Below are positions 1-5,774 of a stretch of 7,512 nt of DNA, in pieces (position 1 is the stretch's first letter; each line of letters begins with the position of its first letter). Both the position numbers and the translations under genes were made by a program. The DNA is from Prevotellaceae bacterium UBA1787 (GTDB lineage Bacteria; Bacteroidota; Bacteroidia; Bacteroidales; Bacteroidaceae). The stretch spans positions 1-7,512 of the forward strand of contig DCGD01000084.1 of the NCBI GenBank assembly GCA_002315195.1. The letters are read 5' to 3'. Below the pieces are notes generated by a model. That model was given only the letters and a program-made list of their open reading frames with translations, searched no databases and was not told the origin of the DNA.

Positions 1-2
1 AC

Positions 3-890
3 TGTGGCTCAGGTGTGGAGGGCGGCAGCACATTCTACATACCCGTCCCCGCAAAGACTTACTACCCCGTCACCATCAAGATATCTGACGGCAGCAACAT
101 CAAAATCATGCACACCACAAAGCAGGATGGCGTGGAAATCGCAAGAAACAGCATCTATGAAATTACGTTTATAGAGAACTATAAAAAGTTAGGCGGCAGC
201 ACAGACATCAACCTTCTTCCAGGAGAGTTCTCTGTAAATGTCAGTAAGAAAGTGAAGATTACCAGAAGCAACCTCTACTGGAACGGCACTGCCTACAAGT
301 TCGAAGCGAGGCAGTATGACAATCCAACAACGTGGAACAGCAATCATGTAGGTCATTTCTTCTGGTCAAGCAGTACCGACTGTCAGACGCCAGGCTACGA
401 ACCATGGTCTTCCAGTTACAGTTACAGTACACAACTTTCATCCGACAAGTTCTTCTGCGGCGAGGAGAACAAGATGGAAGTAGAAGGCACCTCCGCCCTC
501 TATGCACTCTCAGCAAGTGATTGGTATTATCTCCTCGCGTACCGAACCGACGCAGTGAACCTCTTTAAGTCAGGTGTAAATGTAGCAGGAAAGGACGGTT
601 GTCTTGTCATCGCCCCGGACGGCTATGAGGGAACAATAAAAACCGAATACAATGCAGAAGAATGGTCATCGGCCGAAGCATCGGGCTTGGTTTGTCTGCC
701 CCCTTCTGGTTATCGCTATGGTACGACCATCGAAGAATTTACTTACGGCAAATATTGGTCTTCCACGCTGCACGAAAACGAAGAATGGGCCTATTACCTT
801 GAATTTGCTTCGAGTTATTGCACACCGTCTGCCGAAGACCGCGGTAACGGCTACTCGCTTCGTTTGGTGCAGGAGTGTAGTAAGCCTTAG
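3..890 (+). CDS. FISUMP-like surface/secreted protein, C-terminal part (5' end outside window)
   Basis: The reading frame is open from the left edge (first full codon at position 3) to a TAG at 888-890. The gene starts upstream, and the GTG at 15 is not a credible start. About 295 residues are visible. The first ~70 look like the end of a beta-rich, fimbrillin-like module. From about residue 74 ('GEFSVNVSKKV') the protein matches the FISUMP-type (Fibrobacter succinogenes major paralogous) pattern common in Bacteroidales secreted lipoproteins. Hallmarks are 'SNLYWNG', 'FFWSSS', the 'ALSASDWYYLL' segment, 'CLPPSGYRYG', 'YWSST', 'AYYLEF' and a terminal 'GYSLRLVQ'. Such proteins usually carry an N-terminal lipoprotein signal and are exported; that part is not visible here. 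The molecular function of the domain is not established, and roles in adhesion or glycan contact are only presumed. The family call is fairly safe; the role is unknown. Confidence 0.85.
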   Translation, partial: CGSGVEGGSTFYIPVPAKTYYPVTIKISDGSNIKIMHTTKQDGVEIARNSIYEITFIENYKKLGGSTDINLLPGEFSVNVSKKVKITRSNLYWNGTAYKFEARQYDNPTTWNSNHVGHFFWSSSTDCQTPGYEPWSSSYSYSTQLSSDKFFCGEENKMEVEGTSALYALSASDWYYLLAYRTDAVNLFKSGVNVAGKDGCLVIAPDGYEGTIKTEYNAEEWSSAEASGLVCLPPSGYRYGTTIEEFTYGKYWSSTLHENEEWAYYLEFASSYCTPSAEDRGNGYSLRLVQECSKP

Positions 891-974
891 ATTTTGTTTT
901 TTGCGAAGCATAGCACCCTCGTAAGCGGAGCAAGCCGGAATAAATCAAAAATAAGGCAGATTTCTGTATGGCAT

Positions 975-1018
975 GGGTGCTGCCGCTTTCTCGCCCCCTC
1001 AGTGAAGCGGCAGCGCCT
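975..1018 (+). terminator. Stem-loop, possible terminator of the FISUMP-like gene
   Basis: GCTGCCGCTT at 979-988 is exactly complementary to AAGCGGCAGC at 1005-1014. Two G-C and two G-T pairs extend the stem to 975-988/1005-1018. The loop is 16 nt and C-rich. Only a short T run (1018-1020) follows, so intrinsic termination is plausible but weakly supported. It lies about 85 bp after the stop codon at 890. Confidence 0.4.
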
Positions 1019-1128
1019 TTGCTCAAGGTAATTTTCAAAATGCGAAAAAATAGAACAGAATATGCCATGCCTGAAAGAAATCTTCTAATGTGAATCAGCC
1101 CCCCCCTTGCTGCACGGTGGAATAATAG

Positions 1129-1163
1129 GAACACCGTCCGTCTGATGAAGACGGGCGGTGTTC
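1129..1163. terminator. Strong 15-bp stem-loop, terminator-like
   Basis: The arms 1129-1143 (GAACACCGTCCGTCT) and 1149-1163 (AGACGGGCGGTGTTC) pair over 15 bp with a single G-T wobble and a 5-nt loop, GATGA. This is the most stable hairpin seen in the window. There is no T tract after it on the + strand (TATGCGTT follows) and only a mixed AT stretch on the other side, so it may be a factor-dependent or bidirectional terminator, or some other structural element. It lies upstream of the first direct repeat and insulates the FISUMP side from the restriction-modification side. Confidence 0.5.
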
Positions 1164-1274
1164 TATGCGTTACGATTGTAGTGCATGGCTTCTGAAGCGC
1201 TGTGGTTCACCGCTGAATGTGGAAAACTTTCTATTGTTGTCAAATCTGTAATTTGTTGCTGTAGGCAATGTATT

Positions 1275-1355
1275 ACCCAACTTTCGCAAGCGAAAAATCG
1301 ATAGTGACAATTGCAAGCAAAAAAAGCCAAAAGTATCTGTAATTCACGGAATTTC
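1275..1355 (+). repeat. Direct repeat, left copy (81 bp)
   Basis: This matches 5690-5770 in direct orientation with five mismatches (at 1279, 1281, 1301, 1302, 1305) and no gaps. The 50 bp from 1306 to 1355 are identical between copies. It contains the palindromic core TTTCGC-AA-GCGAAA at 1282-1295. The 10-mer GCAAGCGAAA at 1286-1295 recurs at 1406-1415, just outside the repeat, and at 5701-5710. Similarity stops abruptly after 1355 apart from a three-base match. Confidence 0.9.
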
Positions 1356-1676
1356 TGTAGCTTCTTCAGTACGAAACATATAATACCGAAAATATTCAGC
1401 CATGTGCAAGCGAAACCATATTCCCGGAACCGCGGGAATGTTTCCGACAAGACGTTTCCAATATGGCAACAAGCAACATTTCCGGCATCATGGACAGTCT
1501 CCGCCTGCGTGAAAGTTGCATCCGCATGCATAATTCAAGGCGATGGCATGTCAACAGAGTATTCGCGAAGGAATACGAAATCCTCATGACCTGTTGACAC
1601 ACTTGCGAAAGTCGAGTCAAATAAGAGTTTCATTAATGTCTTTGGAGGAAAACATGTTTTTTGTTCAAAAAATATA
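1356..1676. other. Gene-less stretch, repeat-like, between left repeat and controller remnant
   Basis: No supported gene. A 44-codon frame at 1463-1597 (+) has no recognisable family, and its composition resembles translated non-coding sequence. A 7-bp inverted repeat, ATTCCCG (1420-1426)/CGGGAAT (1433-1439), has a 6-nt loop. The 10-mer GCAAGCGAAA at 1406-1415 repeats a core of the direct repeat. The composition to about 1620 resembles the left flank more than the AT-rich operon that follows, so the acquired operon may begin near 1620. This could be the rest of a longer interspersed element of which the right copy keeps only the first 81 bp; that is inference. Confidence 0.4.
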
Positions 1677-1684
1677 TAACTTTG
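1677..1684 (+). promoter_or_regulatory. Candidate Bacteroidetes -7 element for the R-M operon
   Basis: TAACTTTG fits the TAnnTTTG consensus of Bacteroidetes primary-sigma promoters exactly. It sits 26 bp before the ATG of the controller remnant (1711), an appropriate place to drive regulator and operon. The nearest upstream TTTG, at 1660-1663, is only 13 bp away, closer than the usual ~19-21 bp, so the -33 half is poor. The surrounding sequence is AT-rich. Confidence 0.4.
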
Positions 1685-1710
1685 CTCAAGAATAATAACA
1701 TTATACCCGC

Positions 1711-1913
1711 ATGGCAAATATCAATAGACTAAAAGTTGTACTTGTTGAACACAGGAAAACAGGCAAACGGTTATCTGAGCAATTAGGAAAATCAAACTGC
1801 AATAAGCAAATGGTGTAGCAATTCTGTTCAGCCAGACTTGAACACGTTATGCCAAATTGCCAAACTATAAAGAAGTGGACGTTAAAGAATTATTAAATCC
1901 AACTGAGAAATAA
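1711..1913 (+). pseudogene. Frameshifted XRE/HTH controller (C-protein-like) of the R-M operon
   Basis: Reading three frames in succession gives one continuous small helix-turn-helix regulator. Frame one starts at ATG 1711 and gives 'INRLKVVLVEHRKTGKRL' then 'SEQLGKSNC', before a TAG at 1816-1818. Frame two, from 1802, gives 'ISKWCSNSVQPDLNTLCQIA' plus 'KL', before a TAA at 1868-1870. Frame three, from 1866, gives 'KEVDVKELLNPTEK' and ends at TAA 1911-1913. Joined, this has the layout of the ~65-70-residue Bacteroidetes XRE family (LAEQLGK..TVSKWCTN..QPDL..L..IA..L.VDVKELL) that often precedes Type II methyltransferase genes. The first break, near 1801, fits a 2-base loss; the second, near 1868, fits one extra or two missing bases. 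Its ancestral stop lies 18 bp before the methyltransferase start, so it was the first operon gene. A sequencing error is possible, but two errors in 70 bp are less likely than decay. Confidence 0.83.
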
Positions 1914-1931
1914 CTGCCAATAGCAAAAAAT

Positions 1932-2978
1932 ATGCATAACAAAATCACTGTAATTGATCTTTTTTGTGGATGCGGAGGACTTTCTCTTGGTTTTGAACAA
2001 GCGGGATATAATATCTTGCTTGGGATAGACATGTGGAAAGATGCCCTTAAAACATTTGAACACAACCATAAAAATGGAACCACCATGTGTGCAGACTTGG
2101 CAAGTCTTTCCACGGAAGAAGTAGACAAAGCAATAAATCACGAAAAAGTTGCCGTTATCATCGGCGGACCTCCATGCCAAGGCTTTTCAATCGCGGGAAA
2201 GCGAATACTTGATGATGATAGAAATAAACTATATAAAAGTTTTGTTCGAATGGTTGCACATTTCAAGCCAAAAGCATTTGTTCTTGAAAATGTGCCCAAT
2301 ATCCTTTCCATCGGTGAAGGCATCGTTAGGGATGCAATAATAAAAGAATTCTCAGATCTTGGTTATAATGTAGTTTCAAAGGTTCTTATAGCATCAGACT
2401 ATGGAGTACCTCAAAATAGGCGAAGGGCGATATTTGTCGGTATAAAAGACGAATCCTTTGATTTCAACATTCCTGTTGTAGAACATAAAGTTACGACAGG
2501 AGAAGCTTTATCAGATTTGCCCGAAGGTACTGTTCCAAACGGAGCCCCATACACATTAGAACCCAATAGTGATTATCAAAGTCTAATGCGTTGCAATACC
2601 CATGAAGTCAATAATCACGAAGTTACCACTCACAATCATCAAACAATTGAGATAATTTCGATGGTGCCGGACGGAGGTAATTACAAGGACTTACCTGAAG
2701 AATTACAAGGAACAAGAAAGGTTCATATAGCTTGGACACGCTTGAACAGTCAAAAACCCAGCATCACAATAGACACCGGACATAGACATCATTTTCACTA
2801 TAAATGGAATAGAGTTCCAACCGTTCGTGAAAGTGCAAGGATTCAATCATTTCCTGATGATTTTGTTTTCCTGTGCAGTAGAACAAGTCAATATAAACAA
2901 GTTGGTAATGCAGTGCCCCCCTTAATGGCAAAAGCAATAGCTGAACATCTAAAAAAAAACTTATGGCTAAAAAAATAA
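1932..2978 (+). CDS. DNA (cytosine-5) methyltransferase, first of the R-M system (M1)
   Basis: This 348-residue Dcm-type enzyme transfers a methyl group from S-adenosylmethionine to C5 of cytosine in a specific DNA sequence, protecting it from the neighbouring nuclease. All core motifs are present in order. Motif I 'DLFCGCGG' (9-16) binds SAM, motif IV 'GGPPCQGFS' (78-86) has the catalytic Cys82, and motif VI is 'ENV' (119-121). Motif VIII is 'QNRRR' (161-165), motif IX is around 'RESARIQSFPDDF' (299-311), and motif X is 'QVGNAVPP' (323-330). The region between VIII and IX (about 185-290) is the target-recognition domain and is rich in His and Asn. The length is normal and the gene looks intact. 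The ATG at 1932 has an A-rich leader rather than a clear Shine-Dalgarno, as is common in Bacteroidetes. It lies 18 bp after the controller remnant and overlaps the nuclease gene by 16 bp. The recognition sequence cannot be read from the protein. Confidence 0.96.
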   Translation: MHNKITVIDLFCGCGGLSLGFEQAGYNILLGIDMWKDALKTFEHNHKNGTTMCADLASLSTEEVDKAINHEKVAVIIGGPPCQGFSIAGKRILDDDRNKLYKSFVRMVAHFKPKAFVLENVPNILSIGEGIVRDAIIKEFSDLGYNVVSKVLIASDYGVPQNRRRAIFVGIKDESFDFNIPVVEHKVTTGEALSDLPEGTVPNGAPYTLEPNSDYQSLMRCNTHEVNNHEVTTHNHQTIEIISMVPDGGNYKDLPEELQGTRKVHIAWTRLNSQKPSITIDTGHRHHFHYKWNRVPTVRESARIQSFPDDFVFLCSRTSQYKQVGNAVPPLMAKAIAEHLKKNLWLKK

Positions 2979-4498
2979 CACAATTCTACCAAATATCTGA
3001 CAATGATTGGTATAGAATTCATTTTGTTCGCCCTCGATTCAAAAGTAATATAGAAAACGTATTACTATATATGGCAAATGAGTGTTGCCGCATTCCTTCT
3101 TGTTCGTGTGAAGAATACAGTAACCGCTATTTCAATGCAATCAAAATGTTTCCCGGAAATATTGATATGGCGGATAAAACGCTTCATAACTGGAGAACTG
3201 AGATACCGGCTTTGTTTGGATTTTACAATGAAGATAAGGATATAGATGTTACAAAAACTTCTGAAATGGCCAAGTTCTTGCATGAAAACCAAGATCTTAC
3301 CCAGTTCATGAAACTATTTTTGTTTTCGTTCCAATTTCCTGGTGGTCATATGAAGCCTCAAGACTTGAAGGAAATTATAGCAAAAAATATCCGTTTTAAG
3401 CCGGCAAAAACAATTATACAAGTATTAATGGCCGGTAACGAAATATTATCAGAACAAGATAGGATTAAGGAGATGTCCATATCCGCGGAAGAAGCAACCT
3501 ATTGCATATTCAATGACAAACGTGTTACAAGTGGTAAGACAACTCCTGCACAGGTGGCTAAAACAATACTTACCAACCGAAAAGATAGAATCAAGTATTA
3601 TAACCCTAAGGATTCAAAAGTGATGTCGCAAACAGGCAAACCAAGAACAAAAGGTGACATAACAAGATATGCGGGTGACATTCTTGACTATATGGAGTTA
3701 GCCAACTTGCTTGTAAGCCATAATGGTTACTTTGCTCTAAAGGGAAACGAATCAGCATCTATCAAAGCATTTTCAGAAGACAACACTTTCTTTACCGGCT
3801 ATGAACGATTGTACAACAATCGAAATATCGATACCTCTGATATATCAAAAATAGAACCGTTATGGTTTGATTATGTGAACCGTTCAATGCGCCCAGACTT
3901 GTTCAAAACCGATATTCGTACGCTCTTATCCGCTGAAGATGATATAGATGTTATCTTTGATAATACACTTTCTCCAAGTGATACCGCTGAGAAAGAAGAA
4001 GCATTTGATGTTAGAATACATGACGTTTTAGCGTCTGACAACATGACGACAAAGGATATTGGTAATCTTGGAGAAGCATTGATATGTGGTCATGAAAAAA
4101 TGCGTTTGAAAATTCATGGTTATGAAGAATTTGTTCGTTTGGTTCAGATAGTAGATAGTCCCTCGTATCACCCAGGTTTTGATATCGATAGTTATGAAGC
4201 TGATGGTACTGAAGATCACAGATATATTGAAGTCAAAACAACAATTAGCAAACAAAAGATACAGACGTATGGTTTTCATATGTCACCTAATGAATGGAGA
4301 GTAGCGGGAACAATAAAAGAACATTATTGCGTATACCGCTTAATGCTCAGTGAGAAGGATAAGACATTATTCATTCTTCGAGATCCCGTAAGACTCTACA
4401 AGACTGACAAAATTGACGCTGAGTTACGAGATGGAATCGAGATTTCATTTACAACAGACAAATTTGAACCAACAACATTACTTTCATGGAAAAGATAA
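2963..4498 (+). CDS. Type II restriction endonuclease candidate, PD-(D/E)XK fold, DUF3883-like C-terminus
   Basis: This 511-residue protein sits between two methyltransferases, overlapping the first by 16 bp and the second by 13 bp, which is the position of the restriction enzyme. The C-terminal ~150 residues fit a DUF3883-type PD-(D/E)XK nuclease: 'GNLGEALI' (Glu371), 'GFDIDSYE' (Asp407), 'YIEVKTT' (Glu423-x-Lys425), then 'MSPNEW' (440-445) and a 'HYCVYRL' strand (454-460). Glu371, Asp407, Glu423 and Lys425 are the likely metal-binding and catalytic residues. The N-terminal ~330 residues match nothing I recognise with confidence. A helical stretch at about 195-260 ('TPAQVAKTIL', 'RYAGDILDYMELANLL') looks like a winged-helix DNA-reading module. 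No helicase or NTPase motifs, signal peptide or membrane segment are seen, so this is a stand-alone cutter and not a Type I or III subunit. Its role rests on context plus the catalytic signature; the cleavage site is unknown. Nicking or methyl-directed activity is a less likely alternative. Confidence 0.85.
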   Translation: MAKKITQFYQISDNDWYRIHFVRPRFKSNIENVLLYMANECCRIPSCSCEEYSNRYFNAIKMFPGNIDMADKTLHNWRTEIPALFGFYNEDKDIDVTKTSEMAKFLHENQDLTQFMKLFLFSFQFPGGHMKPQDLKEIIAKNIRFKPAKTIIQVLMAGNEILSEQDRIKEMSISAEEATYCIFNDKRVTSGKTTPAQVAKTILTNRKDRIKYYNPKDSKVMSQTGKPRTKGDITRYAGDILDYMELANLLVSHNGYFALKGNESASIKAFSEDNTFFTGYERLYNNRNIDTSDISKIEPLWFDYVNRSMRPDLFKTDIRTLLSAEDDIDVIFDNTLSPSDTAEKEEAFDVRIHDVLASDNMTTKDIGNLGEALICGHEKMRLKIHGYEEFVRLVQIVDSPSYHPGFDIDSYEADGTEDHRYIEVKTTISKQKIQTYGFHMSPNEWRVAGTIKEHYCVYRLMLSEKDKTLFILRDPVRLYKTDKIDAELRDGIEISFTTDKFEPTTLLSWKR

Positions 4499-5481
4499 AA
4501 GTCGCTTCACTCTTTTGTGGGTGTGGTGGAATGGACTTAGGTGTAATCGGTGGTTTTTCTTTCCTTGGCAAGGAATATAAAGATAATCCATTTGATATTG
4601 TTTATTCTGTTGATTTTGATGAATATTGTACCAAAATATACAATGAAAACTTCAATCATAAATGCATAGTTAAGGATGTTCGTGACATCATCATTGATGA
4701 GTTACCACAATTTGACATGTTGATAGGCGGTTTCCCATGCCAGTCATTCTCTATTTCGGCTCAAAACCCACCAAGACTTGGTTATAAAGATGAACGCGGC
4801 ATGTTATTTTTCGAGATGGTAAAAATTTTGAAAGAACGACAGCCAAGATTTTTCATTGCAGAAAATGTAAAAGGCATAATGTCAGCCAATAAAGGCAAGG
4901 CATTTCCTATGATAATTAACGAATTCAAGGAGGCAGGTTACCATGTCACGTATGAGTTATTAAATGCTTTTGACTATGGTGTGCCTCAGAAACGAGAACG
5001 TGTCATCATCATGGGTTTCCGTAACGAAGAAGACCATCGCGCTTTCCACTATCCTTCAAAAGTAAAAATCGAGGATAGAAAAGTCCTCGGTGATGTCATC
5101 ATTCCAGGAGATAATGAAAACGAATCTCTATTCTTTAGTGAAAGAGCGGTTGCAGGCATGATGGCGGTCAGAGATAAAATGAATAAAGGTCGAGTCATGA
5201 AATTGGACGAACCTTGCAATACAGTCAGCGCTCATCTTGCTAAAGTGAGTCTTAACAGTACGGATCCAGTTTTTAAGGTAGATGGAAGATTTCGTAGATT
5301 TTCTGCAAGAGAAGCAGCCAGAATTCAGTCATTCCCGGATACTTTCAAATTAGATGTTGTTTCTCAGATTCGTCAATATAAGGCAATTGGAAATGCAGTC
5401 CCTCCTGTGATGATGTGGCATGTTGTAAGGTCTCTTCAAAAATTATTGGTGGTTCATCAACTTGATTTCCTATCTACATAG
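4486..5481 (+). CDS. DNA (cytosine-5) methyltransferase, second of the R-M system (M2)
   Basis: This 331-residue C5-cytosine methyltransferase is complete and clearly different in sequence from the first one upstream, so it is not a recent duplicate. Motif I is 'SLFCGCGGMDLG' (8-19), motif IV 'GGFPCQSFSI' (81-90) has catalytic Cys85, and motif VI is 'AENVKG' (125-130). Motif VIII is 'QKRERV' (168-173), motif IX is 'SAREAARIQSFPDTF' (273-287), and motif X is 'AIGNAVPPVM' (300-309). The target-recognition region, about 190-265, is short, and its sequence differs from that of M1. The start ATG lies inside the end of the nuclease gene (13-bp overlap), suggesting translational coupling. By analogy with characterised systems such as HgaI, a second m5C enzyme usually protects the other strand of an asymmetric site. 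The specificity itself cannot be read. The 3' end overlaps a possible small convergent gene. Confidence 0.96.
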   Translation: MEKIKVASLFCGCGGMDLGVIGGFSFLGKEYKDNPFDIVYSVDFDEYCTKIYNENFNHKCIVKDVRDIIIDELPQFDMLIGGFPCQSFSISAQNPPRLGYKDERGMLFFEMVKILKERQPRFFIAENVKGIMSANKGKAFPMIINEFKEAGYHVTYELLNAFDYGVPQKRERVIIMGFRNEEDHRAFHYPSKVKIEDRKVLGDVIIPGDNENESLFFSERAVAGMMAVRDKMNKGRVMKLDEPCNTVSAHLAKVSLNSTDPVFKVDGRFRRFSAREAARIQSFPDTFKLDVVSQIRQYKAIGNAVPPVMMWHVVRSLQKLLVVHQLDFLST

Positions 5482-5639
5482 GAACAATACCCGGCAAATA
5501 CTGTGGAACACTCCATTGATGTTTCTATCATATCTTGTACTAATTCAAAATATGATGCATCAAAGAATGTATGAATCTCCTTGAAAAAGTCGATTTTTTT
5601 GATTTTTGTAGTTGTAACATATTGATTATCAATACTCAT
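5457..5639 (-). CDS. Small hypothetical protein, convergent with the second methyltransferase
   Basis: This 60-codon frame on the minus strand starts with ATG at 5639 and ends in a TGA overlapping the last 25 bp of the methyltransferase gene, tail to tail. I do not recognise a family. The composition (many Phe, Tyr, Asp, Glu; 'FFKEIHTFFDASYFELVQDM') looks like a soluble folded protein, and the codons are the AT-rich kind used by the neighbouring operon. Only the last 25 bp lie over another gene; the other ~158 bp occupy otherwise empty sequence, which argues against a pure shadow frame. A promoter-like pair lies directly upstream, which would make the transcript leaderless or nearly so. It could be a small accessory gene of the island, a truncated gene remnant, or the body of an antisense RNA to the methyltransferase 3' end. 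Confidence 0.42.
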   Translation of the reverse strand: MSIDNQYVTTTKIKKIDFFKEIHTFFDASYFELVQDMIETSMECSTVFAGYCSYVDRKSS

Positions 5640-5645
5640 TTTTTA

Positions 5646-5674
5646 CAAAAATACATTTTTTATAGTGGACTCAA
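5646..5674 (-). promoter_or_regulatory. Candidate Bacteroidetes promoter reading leftward
   Basis: On the minus strand TATTTTTG (plus-strand 5646-5653) fits the TAnnTTTG -7 consensus exactly. A TTG (plus-strand 5672-5674) lies 18 bp upstream, close to the expected -33 spacing. Transcription would begin near 5640, at or just before the ATG of the small frame at 5639. The region is AT-rich, so chance matches are possible. Confidence 0.35.
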
Positions 5675-5689
5675 GAATTAAACTCATTC

Positions 5690-5770
5690 ACCCGATTTTC
5701 GCAAGCGAAAAATCGGCAGAGACAATTGCAAGCAAAAAAAGCCAAAAGTATCTGTAATTCACGGAATTTC
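5690..5770 (+). repeat. Direct repeat, right copy (81 bp)
   Basis: This is the same 81 bp and orientation as 1275-1355, with 76 identities. This copy can also fold a longer hairpin at its left end: CCGATTTTCGC (5692-5702) pairs with GCGAAAAATCGG (5705-5716), 11 bp with one bulged A. The left copy keeps only the inner TTTCGC/GCGAAA, because its changes at 1279, 1281 and 1301 break the outer pairs. The repeat ends five bases before a terminator-like stem-loop belonging to the right-hand chromosomal side. Confidence 0.9.
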
Positions 5771-5774
5771 AGTA

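Larger units (their letters stand above)
891..1274. other. Gene-less spacer between the FISUMP-like gene and repeat copy 1
   Basis: No reading frame on either strand here resembles a protein; the open frames are short, or run antisense into the upstream gene. The stretch contains two stem-loops (listed separately) and a run of eight C residues at 1099-1106. A partial inverted repeat lies at its right end: GTAAT at 1248-1252 faces ATTAC at 1272-1276, with TTGC/GCAA inside. No promoter or RNA gene was recognised. Confidence 0.6.
1275..5770 (+). mobile_element. Candidate acquired restriction-modification island bounded by 81-bp direct repeats
   Basis: The segment begins and ends with the same 81-bp sequence in the same orientation (1275-1355 and 5690-5770, 76/81 identical). 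It encloses the controller remnant, both methyltransferases, the nuclease and a small convergent frame. The enclosed genes are visibly richer in A and T than the peroxidase and FISUMP-like genes outside. No transposase, integrase or IS ends were found inside. Type II restriction-modification systems are known from genome comparisons to appear as insertions with long target duplications, and that model fits. The alternative is that the repeat is a common interspersed element and the island arrived by homologous recombination between copies. The exact outer limits are inferred. Confidence 0.45.

Noticed and set aside
739..1134. A 131-codon minus-strand frame overlapping the end of the FISUMP-like gene
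   Set aside because: It runs antisense to a well-supported gene and has a low-complexity, Arg-rich translation, so it is a shadow.
1163..1531. A 122-codon minus-strand frame antisense to the left repeat
   Set aside because: The composition is rich in Cys, His and Phe and has no domain pattern. It is the complement of repeat sequence and is not supported as a gene.
1311..1589. A 92-codon plus-strand frame spanning the left repeat, and a 65-codon frame at 5726-5923 sharing its first 15 residues
   Set aside because: The shared residues are only the translated direct repeat. The frames diverge completely afterwards and match no family, so they are fortuitous.
1463..1597. A 44-codon plus-strand frame ending just before the R-M operon
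   Set aside because: No recognisable family, no start signal, and high Arg/Cys/His content typical of translated non-coding sequence.
1594..1599. TTGACA resembling a sigma-70 -35 box
   Set aside because: There is no convincing -10 at the right distance, and Bacteroidetes promoters do not use this element. The TAACTTTG at 1677 is a better candidate.
1275..5770. CRISPR array or integrase-type att sites
   Set aside because: There are only two repeat copies 4.4 kb apart, with no spacers, no cas genes, no tRNA target and no integrase in the window.
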